A program made the position numbers and the translations under genes. Below the pieces are notes generated by a model. It had not been told where the DNA came from, made no database searches, and saw nothing but the letters and a program-made list of their open reading frames with translations. 54,805 nt of DNA, taken from contig NZ_LROM01000115.1 of NCBI RefSeq assembly GCF_001758785.1, positions 1-54,805 on the forward strand, written 5' to 3'. The DNA comes from Duganella phyllosphaerae (GTDB taxonomy: Bacteria > Pseudomonadota > Gammaproteobacteria > Burkholderiales > Burkholderiaceae_D). Below, piece by piece: positions 7,964 to 16,103 of this stretch. The number at the start of each line of letters is the position of its first letter. Position 1 is the stretch's first letter.

Positions 7964-9385
7964 ATGCAACGTAAGATTCTTCCCCTGGTCATTGCCGCCG
8001 CCGTCGGCGCGCTTTCGTTCAACGCCCACGCTTCTGGCTATCGCTTCGGTTCGCAGAGCGTGTCGGCGCAAGGCACGGCCGACGCCAGCGGCGCCGAAGC
8101 CAACGACCCGTCGACCATCTTCTACAATCCGGCCGGCCTGTCGCGCCTGGAAGGCACGCAAATCAGCGCCGGCGCCACCTTCGTGGTGCCGCATTCGACC
8201 TACAACGACACCGGCTCGACCCGCTTCGGGGGCAGCCCGACCGGCGGCGGCAACCCGTCCGATTACGTGCCGTCGGTAAAAACCGCGCCGTCGATCTACG
8301 CCAGCACGAAAATCAACGACCAGTGGACCGCCGGTATCGGCCTGTTCGTGCCGTACGGCTCCAAGCTCGACTACGGCGATACCTGGGCCGGCCGCTACGC
8401 GCTGACCGACGTAATGCTCAAGTCGGTCACCCTGAACCCGTCGCTGTCGTTCAAGGTCAACGAACGCCATGCATTCGGCTTCGGCATCTCGGCCGAATTC
8501 ATGAAGGCCGAACTGGGCCAGGGCGTCGACGTGCGCGGCACCATCGGCCAACTGCAATCGCCTGCCAACGCGGCGCAGCGCCAGGCACTGCTGGCAGGCA
8601 TCGTTGCCGCCGGCGGCAACCCGGCCTTGCTGGCCAACGCCGGTGACGGCCATGGCTCGAACAGCGTCAAGGACTGGGGCTACGGCTTCAACCTCGGCTA
8701 CATGTTCACGGTCGATGAAAGCACCCGCTTCGGCCTGTCGTACCGTTCGTCGATTGCCCACAAGATGAAGGGCAGCACGGTGTGGGACTTCTCGAACTCG
8801 ACCACCGATCCGGTCGTCAACGCCGCGCTCAAGACCGCGTCGCACCGTGTCAATTCGGCCGCGCTGGTCAAGCTGCGCACGCCGGAAACCATTTCCGGCA
8901 ATATCTTCCACCAGTTCGATTCGAAATGGGCCGGCATGGCTGATATCACCTGGTCGCGCCACAATCGCCTGGGCGACCTGCTGATCGAATTCCCGGGCAC
9001 GCCGGAAGGCGCCGAAGTGATCCGCCAGCAATGGAAGAACACCATGCGCCTGTCGCTCGGTACCAGCTACGCTTACAGCGACAGCCTGACCCTGCGCGCC
9101 GGTATCGCCCACGACGAATCGCCGGTGGTCAGCGCCGAGCTGCGCCACCCGGCACTGCCGGACAGCGACCGCATCCAGTACTCGTTCGGTGCCAAGTGGA
9201 AGCTGAACGACCGTTCGTCGATCGACATGGCGTACAGCTACCTCGACTTCAAGGATGCGCCGCTGAACTACACCAACCTGTGCAACACCTTGTCGCGTAC
9301 TTGCACCGGCAACGGCGAAACCACCCGTGGCGTAGCGCAGACCCACATCTCGTTGCTGGGCCTGTCGTACAACTACAAGTTCTAA
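7964..9385 (+). CDS. FadL/OmpP1-type outer-membrane transport protein
   Basis: A protein of 473 residues. I chose the ATG at 7964 because it gives a classical signal peptide (cleavage near SFNAHA-SGYR) and has AAGAGA upstream; an in-frame ATG at 7934 would add a hydrophilic extension. Mature residues start SGYRFGSQS and soon show FYNPAGLSRL, the NPA signature of FadL/TodX-family channels that bring long-chain fatty acids or hydrophobic aromatics across the outer membrane. Alternating beta-strand character runs through the rest, and the protein ends in a terminal Phe (YNYKF), as expected for a barrel recognised by the Bam machinery. It is monocistronic and bounded by terminators on both sides. 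Confidence 0.92.
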   Translation: MQRKILPLVIAAAVGALSFNAHASGYRFGSQSVSAQGTADASGAEANDPSTIFYNPAGLSRLEGTQISAGATFVVPHSTYNDTGSTRFGGSPTGGGNPSDYVPSVKTAPSIYASTKINDQWTAGIGLFVPYGSKLDYGDTWAGRYALTDVMLKSVTLNPSLSFKVNERHAFGFGISAEFMKAELGQGVDVRGTIGQLQSPANAAQRQALLAGIVAAGGNPALLANAGDGHGSNSVKDWGYGFNLGYMFTVDESTRFGLSYRSSIAHKMKGSTVWDFSNSTTDPVVNAALKTASHRVNSAALVKLRTPETISGNIFHQFDSKWAGMADITWSRHNRLGDLLIEFPGTPEGAEVIRQQWKNTMRLSLGTSYAYSDSLTLRAGIAHDESPVVSAELRHPALPDSDRIQYSFGAKWKLNDRSSIDMAYSYLDFKDAPLNYTNLCNTLSRTCTGNGETTRGVAQTHISLLGLSYNYKF

Positions 9386-9410
9386 GCCGTTCCCGACGGT
9401 GTAGCACCAG

Positions 9411-9431
9411 AGGGCCCTGCGGGGCCCTTTT
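9411..9431 (+). terminator. Rho-independent terminator after the FadL-type gene
   Basis: AGGGCCC-TGCG-GGGCCCT followed by TTT, 25 bp after the stop. It also separates this gene from the convergent lipoprotein gene ending at 9436. Confidence 0.8.
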
Positions 9432-9435
9432 GGCG

Positions 9436-9897
9436 TTATTGGCCGCTGGTGGGAGGTGTGCCAGAAGTGCCTGAGCCCGTGGTACCGCTGCCGCTGCCGC
9501 CGCTGCTGGTACCCGCTGCTCCGGACCCGGACCCGGATCCGCTGCTGGTACCGCCGCCGGCCGCGCCGCTACCGGTGCCGGAAGTGCCCGAGCCCGAACC
9601 GGCATTGCCCGAGCCGCTGGTATCGGCGCCGCTGGTGCCCGAGCCGCTACTGCTGCCGCTACCCGGCGTGGTGCCGGAACTGCCTGTGCCTGTGCCGCCA
9701 GTGCCGGTGCCGCCACTGCCCGAGCCGGTGGCGCCAGGCGTGGTGCTGCCGGGGGAGGAGGGGGTGGGAGTGGCCGATTCGGGCGAAGCCGAGGGGCTGG
9801 CTGGCTGGTCGGCCGGGCGGCGATCGCAGCCGGCGAGGAAGGCTGCGCCCAGTGCCACGCCGAGCGCAATTTTGCCCAAGGTATGCAGGGAAGTCAT
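9436..9897 (-). CDS. Gly/Ser/Thr-rich low-complexity lipoprotein
   Basis: A protein of 153 residues. The N-terminus MTSLHTLGKIALG... ends in the lipobox LAGC at about residues 21-24, so a lipoprotein is predicted. After a short basic stretch (DRRPAD) the whole mature part is Gly, Ser and Thr with some Pro and Ala, in irregular GSGT/GTGG units, with no sequence complexity. A strong GAAAGGA ribosome site precedes the ATG. This looks like a flexible surface linker or spacer rather than an enzyme. The repeat tract is a likely site of length variation between strains. Function unknown. The frame is supported by the signal sequence and the ribosome site rather than by homology. Confidence 0.7.
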   Translation of the reverse strand: MTSLHTLGKIALGVALGAAFLAGCDRRPADQPASPSASPESATPTPSSPGSTTPGATGSGSGGTGTGGTGTGSSGTTPGSGSSSGSGTSGADTSGSGNAGSGSGTSGTGSGAAGGGTSSGSGSGSGAAGTSSGGSGSGTTGSGTSGTPPTSGQ

Positions 9898-9971
9898 GAT
9901 TTTTTCCTTTCAAAAAAAGCAAGAGGAAAATTTAGACCAGCGCCACGCGGGCGCGTTCCCTGTTTTTTCGA

Positions 9972-11390
9972 TCAGGCGCGCTTGCTGTTGTCCTTGTCAC
10001 TGCTGTCGCTGTCGATCGACAGGTCGGCATCGCTGTTGAAGACGGCCATATCGGTCTCGCCCATCACCCGGCTGGTCAGCGTGCCGGCCGTGATCGAGCC
10101 GCTGACGTTGAGCGCGGTGCGGCCCATGTCGATCAGCGGCTCGATCGAGATCAGCAGGCCCGCCAGCGCCACTGGCAAGTTCATCGACGACAGCACGATC
10201 AGCGCCGCAAAGGTGGCACCGCCACCGACGCCGGCCACGCCCACCGAACCGATGGTGATAATGGCCAGCAGCGGCGCGATGAAGTTGAACGTGAACGGAT
10301 CGATACCGACAGTCGGCGCGATCATGATCGCCAGCATGGCCGGGTAGATGCCGGCGCAGCCGTTCTGGCCAATGGTGGCGCCGATCGAGGCGGCAAAGTT
10401 GGCGATACCCTCGGACGTGCCCAGGCGCTGAGTCTGGGTGGCCACGCTCATCGGAATCGAACCGGCGCTGCTGCGCGAAGTAAACGCAAAGGTCAGCACC
10501 GGCAGGATTTTCTTCACGAAGCGCAGCGGGTTCAGGCCGGCGCCGGTGACGATCAGCAAATGCACCATGAACATTAGCAGCAAGGCACTGTACGAGGCCA
10601 GCACGAAGTCGATCAGGTGCAGGATGTCGGTCGGGCTCGAGGTGGATACCATGCCCGCCATCAGCGCGAACACGCCGTACGGCGTCAGGCGCAGCACCAG
10701 CGTGACGATGCGCATCACGATCGCGTGGGCAACCTTGACGAAATGGTCGAACGAGCTGAACAGCTCGGGCTTCTTGTCATGGATGCCGGTCGCCGCCACG
10801 CCGATGAAGACGGCAAAGATCACCACCGCGATGGTGGAGGTCTTGCGCGCGCCGGTCAGGTCCAGAAACGGGTTGGCCGGAAGGAACGACAGCAGCATAT
10901 TGGGCAGCGAAATCGCCTGCGCCGTGCCGACTTTGCCTTCCAGGTACACGCCGCGCGCGACGTCGGCGGCCGAGGCGGTCAGGCCCACGGCAGTCAGGCT
11001 GAACGCCTTGGCCATCAGGATGCCGATCACGGCCGCCACCAGCGTGGTGAGCATCAGCGTGCCGATGGTCAGCGCGCTGATCTTGCCCAGCGAATCGATG
11101 CCCTTGAGCTTGAGGATGGCCGAGACGATCGACACCATAATGAGCGGCATGATGATCATCTGCAGCAGCTTGATGTAGCCGGAGCCGACGATGTCGAGGT
11201 ACTCGTTGGTGGTGGCCAGTTCCGGTGCGGTCACACCGTAGATGGCCTGCAGCACCGCGCCCAGCGCCACGCCGAGCCCCATGCCGGTGAATACGCGCAC
11301 CGAAAAGGACGCGTTGCGACGTTGCAGAATGTAGAGCACGCCCAGCAGCACGGCAGCCGCCACCAGGTTCAGTATCACGTTGATCGCCAT
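9972..11390 (-). CDS. tcyP: L-cystine transporter, dicarboxylate/amino acid:cation symporter family
   Basis: A secondary transporter of 472 residues in the SDF/DAACS superfamily. It has about eight hydrophobic segments, the reentrant serine-rich motif TSRSSAGSIPMSV (around residue 310) and GQNGCAGIYPAMLA, both typical of the TcyP/YdjN cystine group rather than of GltP or DctA. A QMIIMPLIMVSIV segment lies in the third helix. The C-terminal tail is hydrophilic and Asp/Ser-rich (SDADLSIDSDSSDKD). It should import L-cystine with a cation across the inner membrane. It is monocistronic and divergent from an MCP gene; the region between them contains three closely spaced palindromes. The cystine assignment is by family resemblance. 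Confidence 0.85.
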   Translation of the reverse strand: MAINVILNLVAAAVLLGVLYILQRRNASFSVRVFTGMGLGVALGAVLQAIYGVTAPELATTNEYLDIVGSGYIKLLQMIIMPLIMVSIVSAILKLKGIDSLGKISALTIGTLMLTTLVAAVIGILMAKAFSLTAVGLTASAADVARGVYLEGKVGTAQAISLPNMLLSFLPANPFLDLTGARKTSTIAVVIFAVFIGVAATGIHDKKPELFSSFDHFVKVAHAIVMRIVTLVLRLTPYGVFALMAGMVSTSSPTDILHLIDFVLASYSALLLMFMVHLLIVTGAGLNPLRFVKKILPVLTFAFTSRSSAGSIPMSVATQTQRLGTSEGIANFAASIGATIGQNGCAGIYPAMLAIMIAPTVGIDPFTFNFIAPLLAIITIGSVGVAGVGGGATFAALIVLSSMNLPVALAGLLISIEPLIDMGRTALNVSGSITAGTLTSRVMGETDMAVFNSDADLSIDSDSSDKDNSKRA

Positions 11391-11509
11391 ATTGTTCTTC
11401 TTTCACTGCAATTAAATAAAGCCCGCCCATACGCTGCAGGTCCAGCCATTTTATAGGGGTTGATCATGCTGCGCGAGACGGAAAGGTTTCAAGGAACGAA
11501 TAATTGCTT

Positions 11510-11558
11510 ATATGCTCAGCATATTCCTTTATAAAGGTTTCGTGGTCAAATCGCCACG
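11510..11558. promoter_or_regulatory. Cluster of three inverted repeats between the cystine transporter and MCP genes
   Basis: In 49 bp there are ATATGCT-C-AGCATAT (11510-11524), the perfect 12-bp palindrome CCTTTATAAAGG (11526-11537) and CGTGG-N8-CCACG (11541-11558). They sit in a divergent intergenic region of 254 bp, so they are candidate operators for either gene. No defined promoter could be assigned. Confidence 0.4.
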
Positions 11559-11644
11559 ACACATAAAACTCCTTTTATTTTATTGCATTGAAGTAATCGC
11601 TTGCCAGTTAGAATCATCTTTCATCGGTATTTCGGAGAGTGAGC

Positions 11645-13270
11645 ATGGCAATCAAACATATGAAGGTTGGAACCAAGCTGGGCTTGGGTTTCGGCCTGGT
11701 GCTGGTGTTGTTGTTGGCGATTTCGGCACTGGGCGTGTTCAACATGAGCACGATCCATGCCAAGCTCGACCGTGTGGTCAATGAAAACGCCGTCAAGAGC
11801 GACCTCGTGGGGCAGATGTCGGAGTCGGTGCACATCGTGGCGCGCGTATCGCGCACGGTCGTGCTGCTCGAGAACGATGCCGCCATCGTCAATGAAATGA
11901 ACAAGGTCACCGCCGCCCGCAACGCCTACAACGAGGCGCGCGACAAATTGGCGGCCATGCCGGCCACGGCCGCCGGGATGGCCATCCGTGAACGCATCGC
12001 CGGCCTGCAAAACCAGGCGCGCGAGCTGAACAACAAGGTGTTCGAGCTGGCCCGCAGTCACCAGGACGTGGCCGCCACCGACTTGCTGATGAAGCAGGCC
12101 GGTCCGGTGACCCAGAAGTGGCAGGACGCCATGGATGAATACGCCGCCCTGCAACGCGCCACCAACCAGGCCGATGCGCAAGCTGCAGGCATCGCGCACG
12201 CGCGGGCGCGCACCATGATGCTGGCGCTGAGCGCGCTGGCGATCGCCATCGGCGTGGTGGCCGCAGTGATGATCGCCCGCAACCTGCTGCGCCAGCTCGG
12301 CGGCGAGCCCGGTTATGCGGCCGATATCGCCGGCCGCATTGCCGCCGGCGACCTGACGGTGGTGGTCGATACGCGCCGCGACGACAACCACAGCATGCTG
12401 CACGCGATGAAGATGATGCGCGATGCGCTGTCGGCCATCGTCACCGAAGTGCGCACTGGTACCCAGACCATCGCCACTGCATCGACCCAGATCGCCGCAG
12501 GCAACCAGGACCTGTCGTCGCGCACCGAGCAGCAGGCCAGCGCGCTCGAGGAAACCGCCTCGTCGATGGAAGAGCTCACCAGCGCGGTGCGCCAGAATAC
12601 CGACAACGCCCGCCAGGCCAATGCGCTGGCCGACACCGCCACCACGGTGGCGCGCCAGGGCGGCTCGGTGGTGGCGCAGGTGGTCGATACCATGGGCGCC
12701 ATCAACGAGTCCTCGCGCAAGATCGTCGACATCATTGCCGTCATCGACGGCATCGCGTTCCAGACCAATATCCTGGCGCTCAATGCAGCCGTGGAAGCGG
12801 CGCGCGCCGGCGAGCAGGGCCGAGGCTTCGCGGTGGTTGCCACCGAAGTGCGCAACCTGGCGCAGCGCTCGGCCTCCGCCGCGCGCGAGATCAAGGAGCT
12901 GATCGGCAATTCGGTCGAGAAGGTGGAAGTGGGCAGCCAGCTGGTGGCACAGGCGGGCCAGACCATGGAGGACGTGGTGGCCAGCGTGCAGCGCGTCAAC
13001 GACATCATGGTGGAAATTTCCAGCGCCGGCAGCGAGCAGAGCGCCGGCATCGAGCAGATCAACAAGGCCATCACCGAGATGGATACCGTGACCCAGCAAA
13101 ATGCCGCCCTGGTGGAAGAAGCTGCCGCAGCGGCGGAAGCCTTGCAGGAGCAGGCGGCCAACCTGGAGCGGATCGTCAGCGTGTTCCGCGTCGATGGCTT
13201 GCCGACTGCGCCGGTGGCGGCGAAATTGGCGGCGCCGCGCAAGGCGGTGGCGCGCCTGGCTGCGCAGTGA
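11645..13270 (+). CDS. Methyl-accepting chemotaxis protein
   Basis: A chemoreceptor of 541 residues. The ATG at 11645 lies 7 nt after GGAG; a GTG two codons upstream is possible. Order: TM1 (about 12-32), a periplasmic helical domain of about 155 residues (four-helix-bundle type), TM2 (about 192-212), a HAMP domain with GGEPGYAADIAGRIAAGDL, then the cytoplasmic signalling hairpin. The conserved tip is present (GIAFQTNILALNAAVEAARA, followed by GEQGRGFAVVA). The C-terminus lacks a NWETF-type CheR-tethering pentapeptide. No ligand is deducible. It is monocistronic, between the cystine transporter (divergent) and the kinase gene (convergent). Confidence 0.93.
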   Translation: MAIKHMKVGTKLGLGFGLVLVLLLAISALGVFNMSTIHAKLDRVVNENAVKSDLVGQMSESVHIVARVSRTVVLLENDAAIVNEMNKVTAARNAYNEARDKLAAMPATAAGMAIRERIAGLQNQARELNNKVFELARSHQDVAATDLLMKQAGPVTQKWQDAMDEYAALQRATNQADAQAAGIAHARARTMMLALSALAIAIGVVAAVMIARNLLRQLGGEPGYAADIAGRIAAGDLTVVVDTRRDDNHSMLHAMKMMRDALSAIVTEVRTGTQTIATASTQIAAGNQDLSSRTEQQASALEETASSMEELTSAVRQNTDNARQANALADTATTVARQGGSVVAQVVDTMGAINESSRKIVDIIAVIDGIAFQTNILALNAAVEAARAGEQGRGFAVVATEVRNLAQRSASAAREIKELIGNSVEKVEVGSQLVAQAGQTMEDVVASVQRVNDIMVEISSAGSEQSAGIEQINKAITEMDTVTQQNAALVEEAAAAAEALQEQAANLERIVSVFRVDGLPTAPVAAKLAAPRKAVARLAAQ

Positions 13271-13276
13271 CATTGG

Positions 13277-13296
13277 ATTCCCGCCTGCGCGGGAAT
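13277..13296. repeat. ATTCCCGC palindrome at a convergent gene junction
   Basis: A perfect 8-bp inverted repeat, ATTCCCGC-N4-GCGGGAAT, 7 bp after the MCP stop and 46 bp from the convergent kinase gene's stop. The form ATTCCC-N8-GGGAAT resembles dispersed repeats known from other proteobacteria (for example dRS3 of Neisseria). It may double as a bidirectional RNA 3' hairpin. Confidence 0.5.
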
Positions 13297-13341
13297 GCCG
13301 GATTTACCTTGCCTGGCCCGTGAATCGTTCTCCCGGTGCCG

Positions 13342-14640
13342 TTAAACTGCCTGCGCCATCATCTCGAACTGGGTGCGGCCGTCGCCGGTGGCGGCCAGCC
13401 GGTACTGAAAACCATGGCGGCCCATCACCTCGCGCACGAATAGCAGGCCGATGCCCTGGCCACCTTTCTTGGTGGTGAAGAACGGCGTAAACAGCTGCTC
13501 GGCCGGCACGCCGCCGAGCAGGTTGCCGGTATCGAACACCGACAGCCGCACCGCGCCGTCGTCGCACACCAGCACGAATTCGATGCACTGCGCGATCGAT
13601 GGCCGGGCGCCGCGGGCCTGCTCCACCGCTTCCATCGCATTCTTGACCACGTTGAGCAGCGCCTGCTCCAGCAGTTGCCGGTCCAGCGGCAACAATGGCG
13701 CGTCGTCGCAGCGGCCCCAGCCGATCTGGATGCCGCGGCTGCGGCACGGTTCGCGGTACAGGTACAGGATGTCGTCCATGATGTCGCGCAGCGCGCACGG
13801 CCGCAGCTCGGGCGCCGGCATTTTCACCACGCGGGTAAATCGTTCGATGAATTCGCCCAGGCGCACGTTGCGCTGCTTGACGGCAGCGATCGCGGTGCCG
13901 AAGTCTTCGCCGTCGCGGTCGGCCAGCTGGCCGCGATAATAGAGCAGCGAATCGAGCACCGAGCCGGTGGCCGCCACCGTGTTGTTGACCTCGTGCGCCA
14001 GTACGCGGATCAGCTTGTCGTAGGTGGATTTTTCCGAGCTTTCCAGTTCCTCGGTCAGTTCCTCGACCAGCAAAAAATGGCGCGGAAAGCCGCGATCGTG
14101 GAATTGCCCGCGCTGGCAGCGGTAGCGGCGGCCATCGAGGGCGCTGATCATGCGGCTCTCGCCCAGCGGCACCGCGTCGAGCTGGTCCATCAGCGCGCCG
14201 CCGTTGTCCAGCAGCGCCTGGGCGCTGGCGTTGAGCAGGCTGATGTTGCCGTCGAAATCGAACACGATTACCGCGCTCGGGGTGGCCTCCAGCAGCCGGT
14301 CGAGGAAACCCTGCTGCTCGCCCAGTTGCAGGCGCTCGCGGTACAGCCGCTCGAGCATGCTGTTGAACAGCGCCACCAGTTCGCCCAGCTCGCCGTCGCT
14401 GCTGCCTTGCAGCCGCGCCGCGTAGTGCTGGTCCTGCAGCAGGTCGTGGAAGTGACGCGTGTAGCCAAGCGGTTCGAGCGCGCGGCGGATCAGGCGCAAG
14501 CCCAGGAACAGGCTCACCAGCAGCGCCGCCTCCAGCAGCAGCATGGTCTGCGGCGTCTCGCGCAGCAGCACCACCACGGCCACGATGACCAGCACGTGCA
14601 TCGCCACCAGGTACGCGTACAGCTTGTGGCGCAACGTCAT
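13342..14640 (-). CDS. Sensor histidine kinase of the ABC-export operon
   Basis: A protein of 432 residues. I set the start at the ATG at 14640 (MTLRHKLYAY) because it follows GAGGTG and lies 7 bp after the response-regulator stop. Order: two adjacent hydrophobic segments (about residues 8-45), a HAMP-like linker, a PAS-like region (about 110-180), a dimerisation/phosphoacceptor helix reading LAHEVNNTVAATGS (His near 215; NN replaces the usual NP), and an ATPase domain with N box NVVKNAMEAV, G1 VFDTGN and the late FFTTKKGGQGIGL. There is hardly any periplasmic loop, so it may sense a signal within or at the membrane. This is the NtrY/NtrB-like kinase type that pairs with sigma-54 activators. 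It is the last gene of the six-gene operon. Confidence 0.9.
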   Translation of the reverse strand: MTLRHKLYAYLVAMHVLVIVAVVVLLRETPQTMLLLEAALLVSLFLGLRLIRRALEPLGYTRHFHDLLQDQHYAARLQGSSDGELGELVALFNSMLERLYRERLQLGEQQGFLDRLLEATPSAVIVFDFDGNISLLNASAQALLDNGGALMDQLDAVPLGESRMISALDGRRYRCQRGQFHDRGFPRHFLLVEELTEELESSEKSTYDKLIRVLAHEVNNTVAATGSVLDSLLYYRGQLADRDGEDFGTAIAAVKQRNVRLGEFIERFTRVVKMPAPELRPCALRDIMDDILYLYREPCRSRGIQIGWGRCDDAPLLPLDRQLLEQALLNVVKNAMEAVEQARGARPSIAQCIEFVLVCDDGAVRLSVFDTGNLLGGVPAEQLFTPFFTTKKGGQGIGLLFVREVMGRHGFQYRLAATGDGRTQFEMMAQAV

Positions 14641-14647
14641 GCGCACC

Positions 14648-16090
14648 TCATGACTGATTTTCGAACTCTGCCGTGCCCAGGCCATGCCGCTCCAGGCGCC
14701 GGTACAGTGCGGTTCGACTGAGCCCCAGCGCCTTGGCCACGCGCGAGATATTGCCCTGGTGCTGGTCGAGTGCGTGGGCGATCATGTGGCGCTCCACCTG
14801 CTCGAGGGTCATGCCGTCCACGCCCAGGCGGCGGTTGGCCGACGCGGTGCCGCCGTGTTCATGCTGGCCGGCGGCGATGAAGTCGGCCTGTTTCAGTTCG
14901 GTCTTGCCAACCAGGAGCAGGGTGCGTTCCAGCGTCTGCTTGAGCTGGCGGATATTGCCGGGCCACGGCTGGGCCGTCAGCCATTCCAGCGCCTGCGGCG
15001 CCAGCGTGGCCGGCCCCAGGCCGTAACTGCGGGCGACGTCGGTGAGGATGTGGCGCGCCAGCAGCGCAATGTCGCTGCGCCGCTCGCGCAGTGCCGGCAG
15101 GCGGATGGTGATCAGGTTGAGGCGATAGAACAGGTCTTCGCGGAAGTCGCCGGCCGCCACCAGTTCGGCCAGCTCGCGGTTGGTGGCCGACACCACGCGG
15201 ATGTCGGCGCGCTCGGTGCGGCTGGCGCCCACCGCCTGGTAGGTCTGGTCTTGCAGCACGCGCAGCAGTTTTACCTGGTCGGAGCGATTGAGTTCGCCGA
15301 TCTCGTCGAGGAACAGCGTGCCCTGGTGGGCGCTGGCCACGTGGCCCTTGCGGTCGGTGCGCGCATCGGTAAACGCGCCGCGCACGTGGCCGAACATTTC
15401 GCTCTCGAACAGCGTGGGCGTAATCGCGCCCATGTTGATCTTGACGATGGCCTGCTGCGCGCGCGGGCTGTTGCGGTGGATGGCGTCGGCCACCAGCTCC
15501 TTGCCGCTGCCGCTCTCGCCGAGGATCAGCACCGGCGCCCGGGTGGCGGCCACCTGGCCGATGGTGGCCAGCACCTGGAGCAGGCGCGGGTGCTCGCCGA
15601 CGATGCCGGTAAAATCGAAGCGGGCGTCGAGCGCGCGGCGCTCAGCGGTGTGCGACGCCGCAGGCGACGGTGCTGCTGACGTCGCCAGCGGGGCTGGCGG
15701 CGTCAGCGTATCGAGCGTCGCCCGTACCAGCTCGGCCAGCTGCGTGTTGTCCCACGGCTTGGTGAAAAAGTTGGCGGCGCCGGCCTGCATGCCGCGCACC
15801 GCCAGGCCGATCGACCCCCACGCCGTCATCAGCAGCACCGGCAGCGCGGGGTGGGCCTGCTTGATCGCGGCCAGCAATTGCAAGCCTTCGTCGCCGCTGG
15901 TGTGCAGCGAAAAATTCATGTCCTGCAACACCAGGTCGATGGGCTGGCGCGCCAGTGCCGCCAGGGCCTGGGCCGGGTCGTCGCTGCACACGGTGGCGTA
16001 GCCGGCCTGCTTGAGCAGCAGCGCCAGCGAGACCTGGACCGCGCTGTCGTCATCGACTATCAGGATGCAGTGCTTGCGGGGTGATTCCAT
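14648..16090 (-). CDS. Sigma-54-dependent response regulator (receiver-AAA+-Fis)
   Basis: An NtrC-type activator of 480 residues. The receiver domain (1-120) has acidic pocket VDDD (residues 12-15), phosphoacceptor Asp57 in LVLQDMNF, and a distal FFTKPW lysine. The AAA+ domain (about 160-390) has Walker A GESGSGKE, the sigma-54 contact loop GAFTDA (Asp for the second Gly of the usual GAFTGA) and Walker B GTLFLDEIGEL. The C-terminal Fis-type helix-turn-helix reads GNISRVAKALGLSRTALYRR. It starts 13 bp after the second permease and precedes the kinase. Because the operon has a consensus sigma-54 promoter, I infer that this protein activates its own operon. Confidence 0.95.
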   Translation of the reverse strand: MESPRKHCILIVDDDSAVQVSLALLLKQAGYATVCSDDPAQALAALARQPIDLVLQDMNFSLHTSGDEGLQLLAAIKQAHPALPVLLMTAWGSIGLAVRGMQAGAANFFTKPWDNTQLAELVRATLDTLTPPAPLATSAAPSPAASHTAERRALDARFDFTGIVGEHPRLLQVLATIGQVAATRAPVLILGESGSGKELVADAIHRNSPRAQQAIVKINMGAITPTLFESEMFGHVRGAFTDARTDRKGHVASAHQGTLFLDEIGELNRSDQVKLLRVLQDQTYQAVGASRTERADIRVVSATNRELAELVAAGDFREDLFYRLNLITIRLPALRERRSDIALLARHILTDVARSYGLGPATLAPQALEWLTAQPWPGNIRQLKQTLERTLLLVGKTELKQADFIAAGQHEHGGTASANRRLGVDGMTLEQVERHMIAHALDQHQGNISRVAKALGLSRTALYRRLERHGLGTAEFENQS

Positions 16091-16103
16091 GGATGCGACA
16101 GCC

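Noticed and set aside
9436..9897. Repeat array or CRISPR-like pattern in the Gly/Ser/Thr tract
   Set aside because: Units are short, irregular and in frame; this is low-complexity coding sequence, not spaced repeats.
11391..11644. FliA (sigma-28) promoter before the first MCP
   Set aside because: TAAA and GCC occur, but the spacing is 17 instead of 15 and the GCCGATAA half is not matched.
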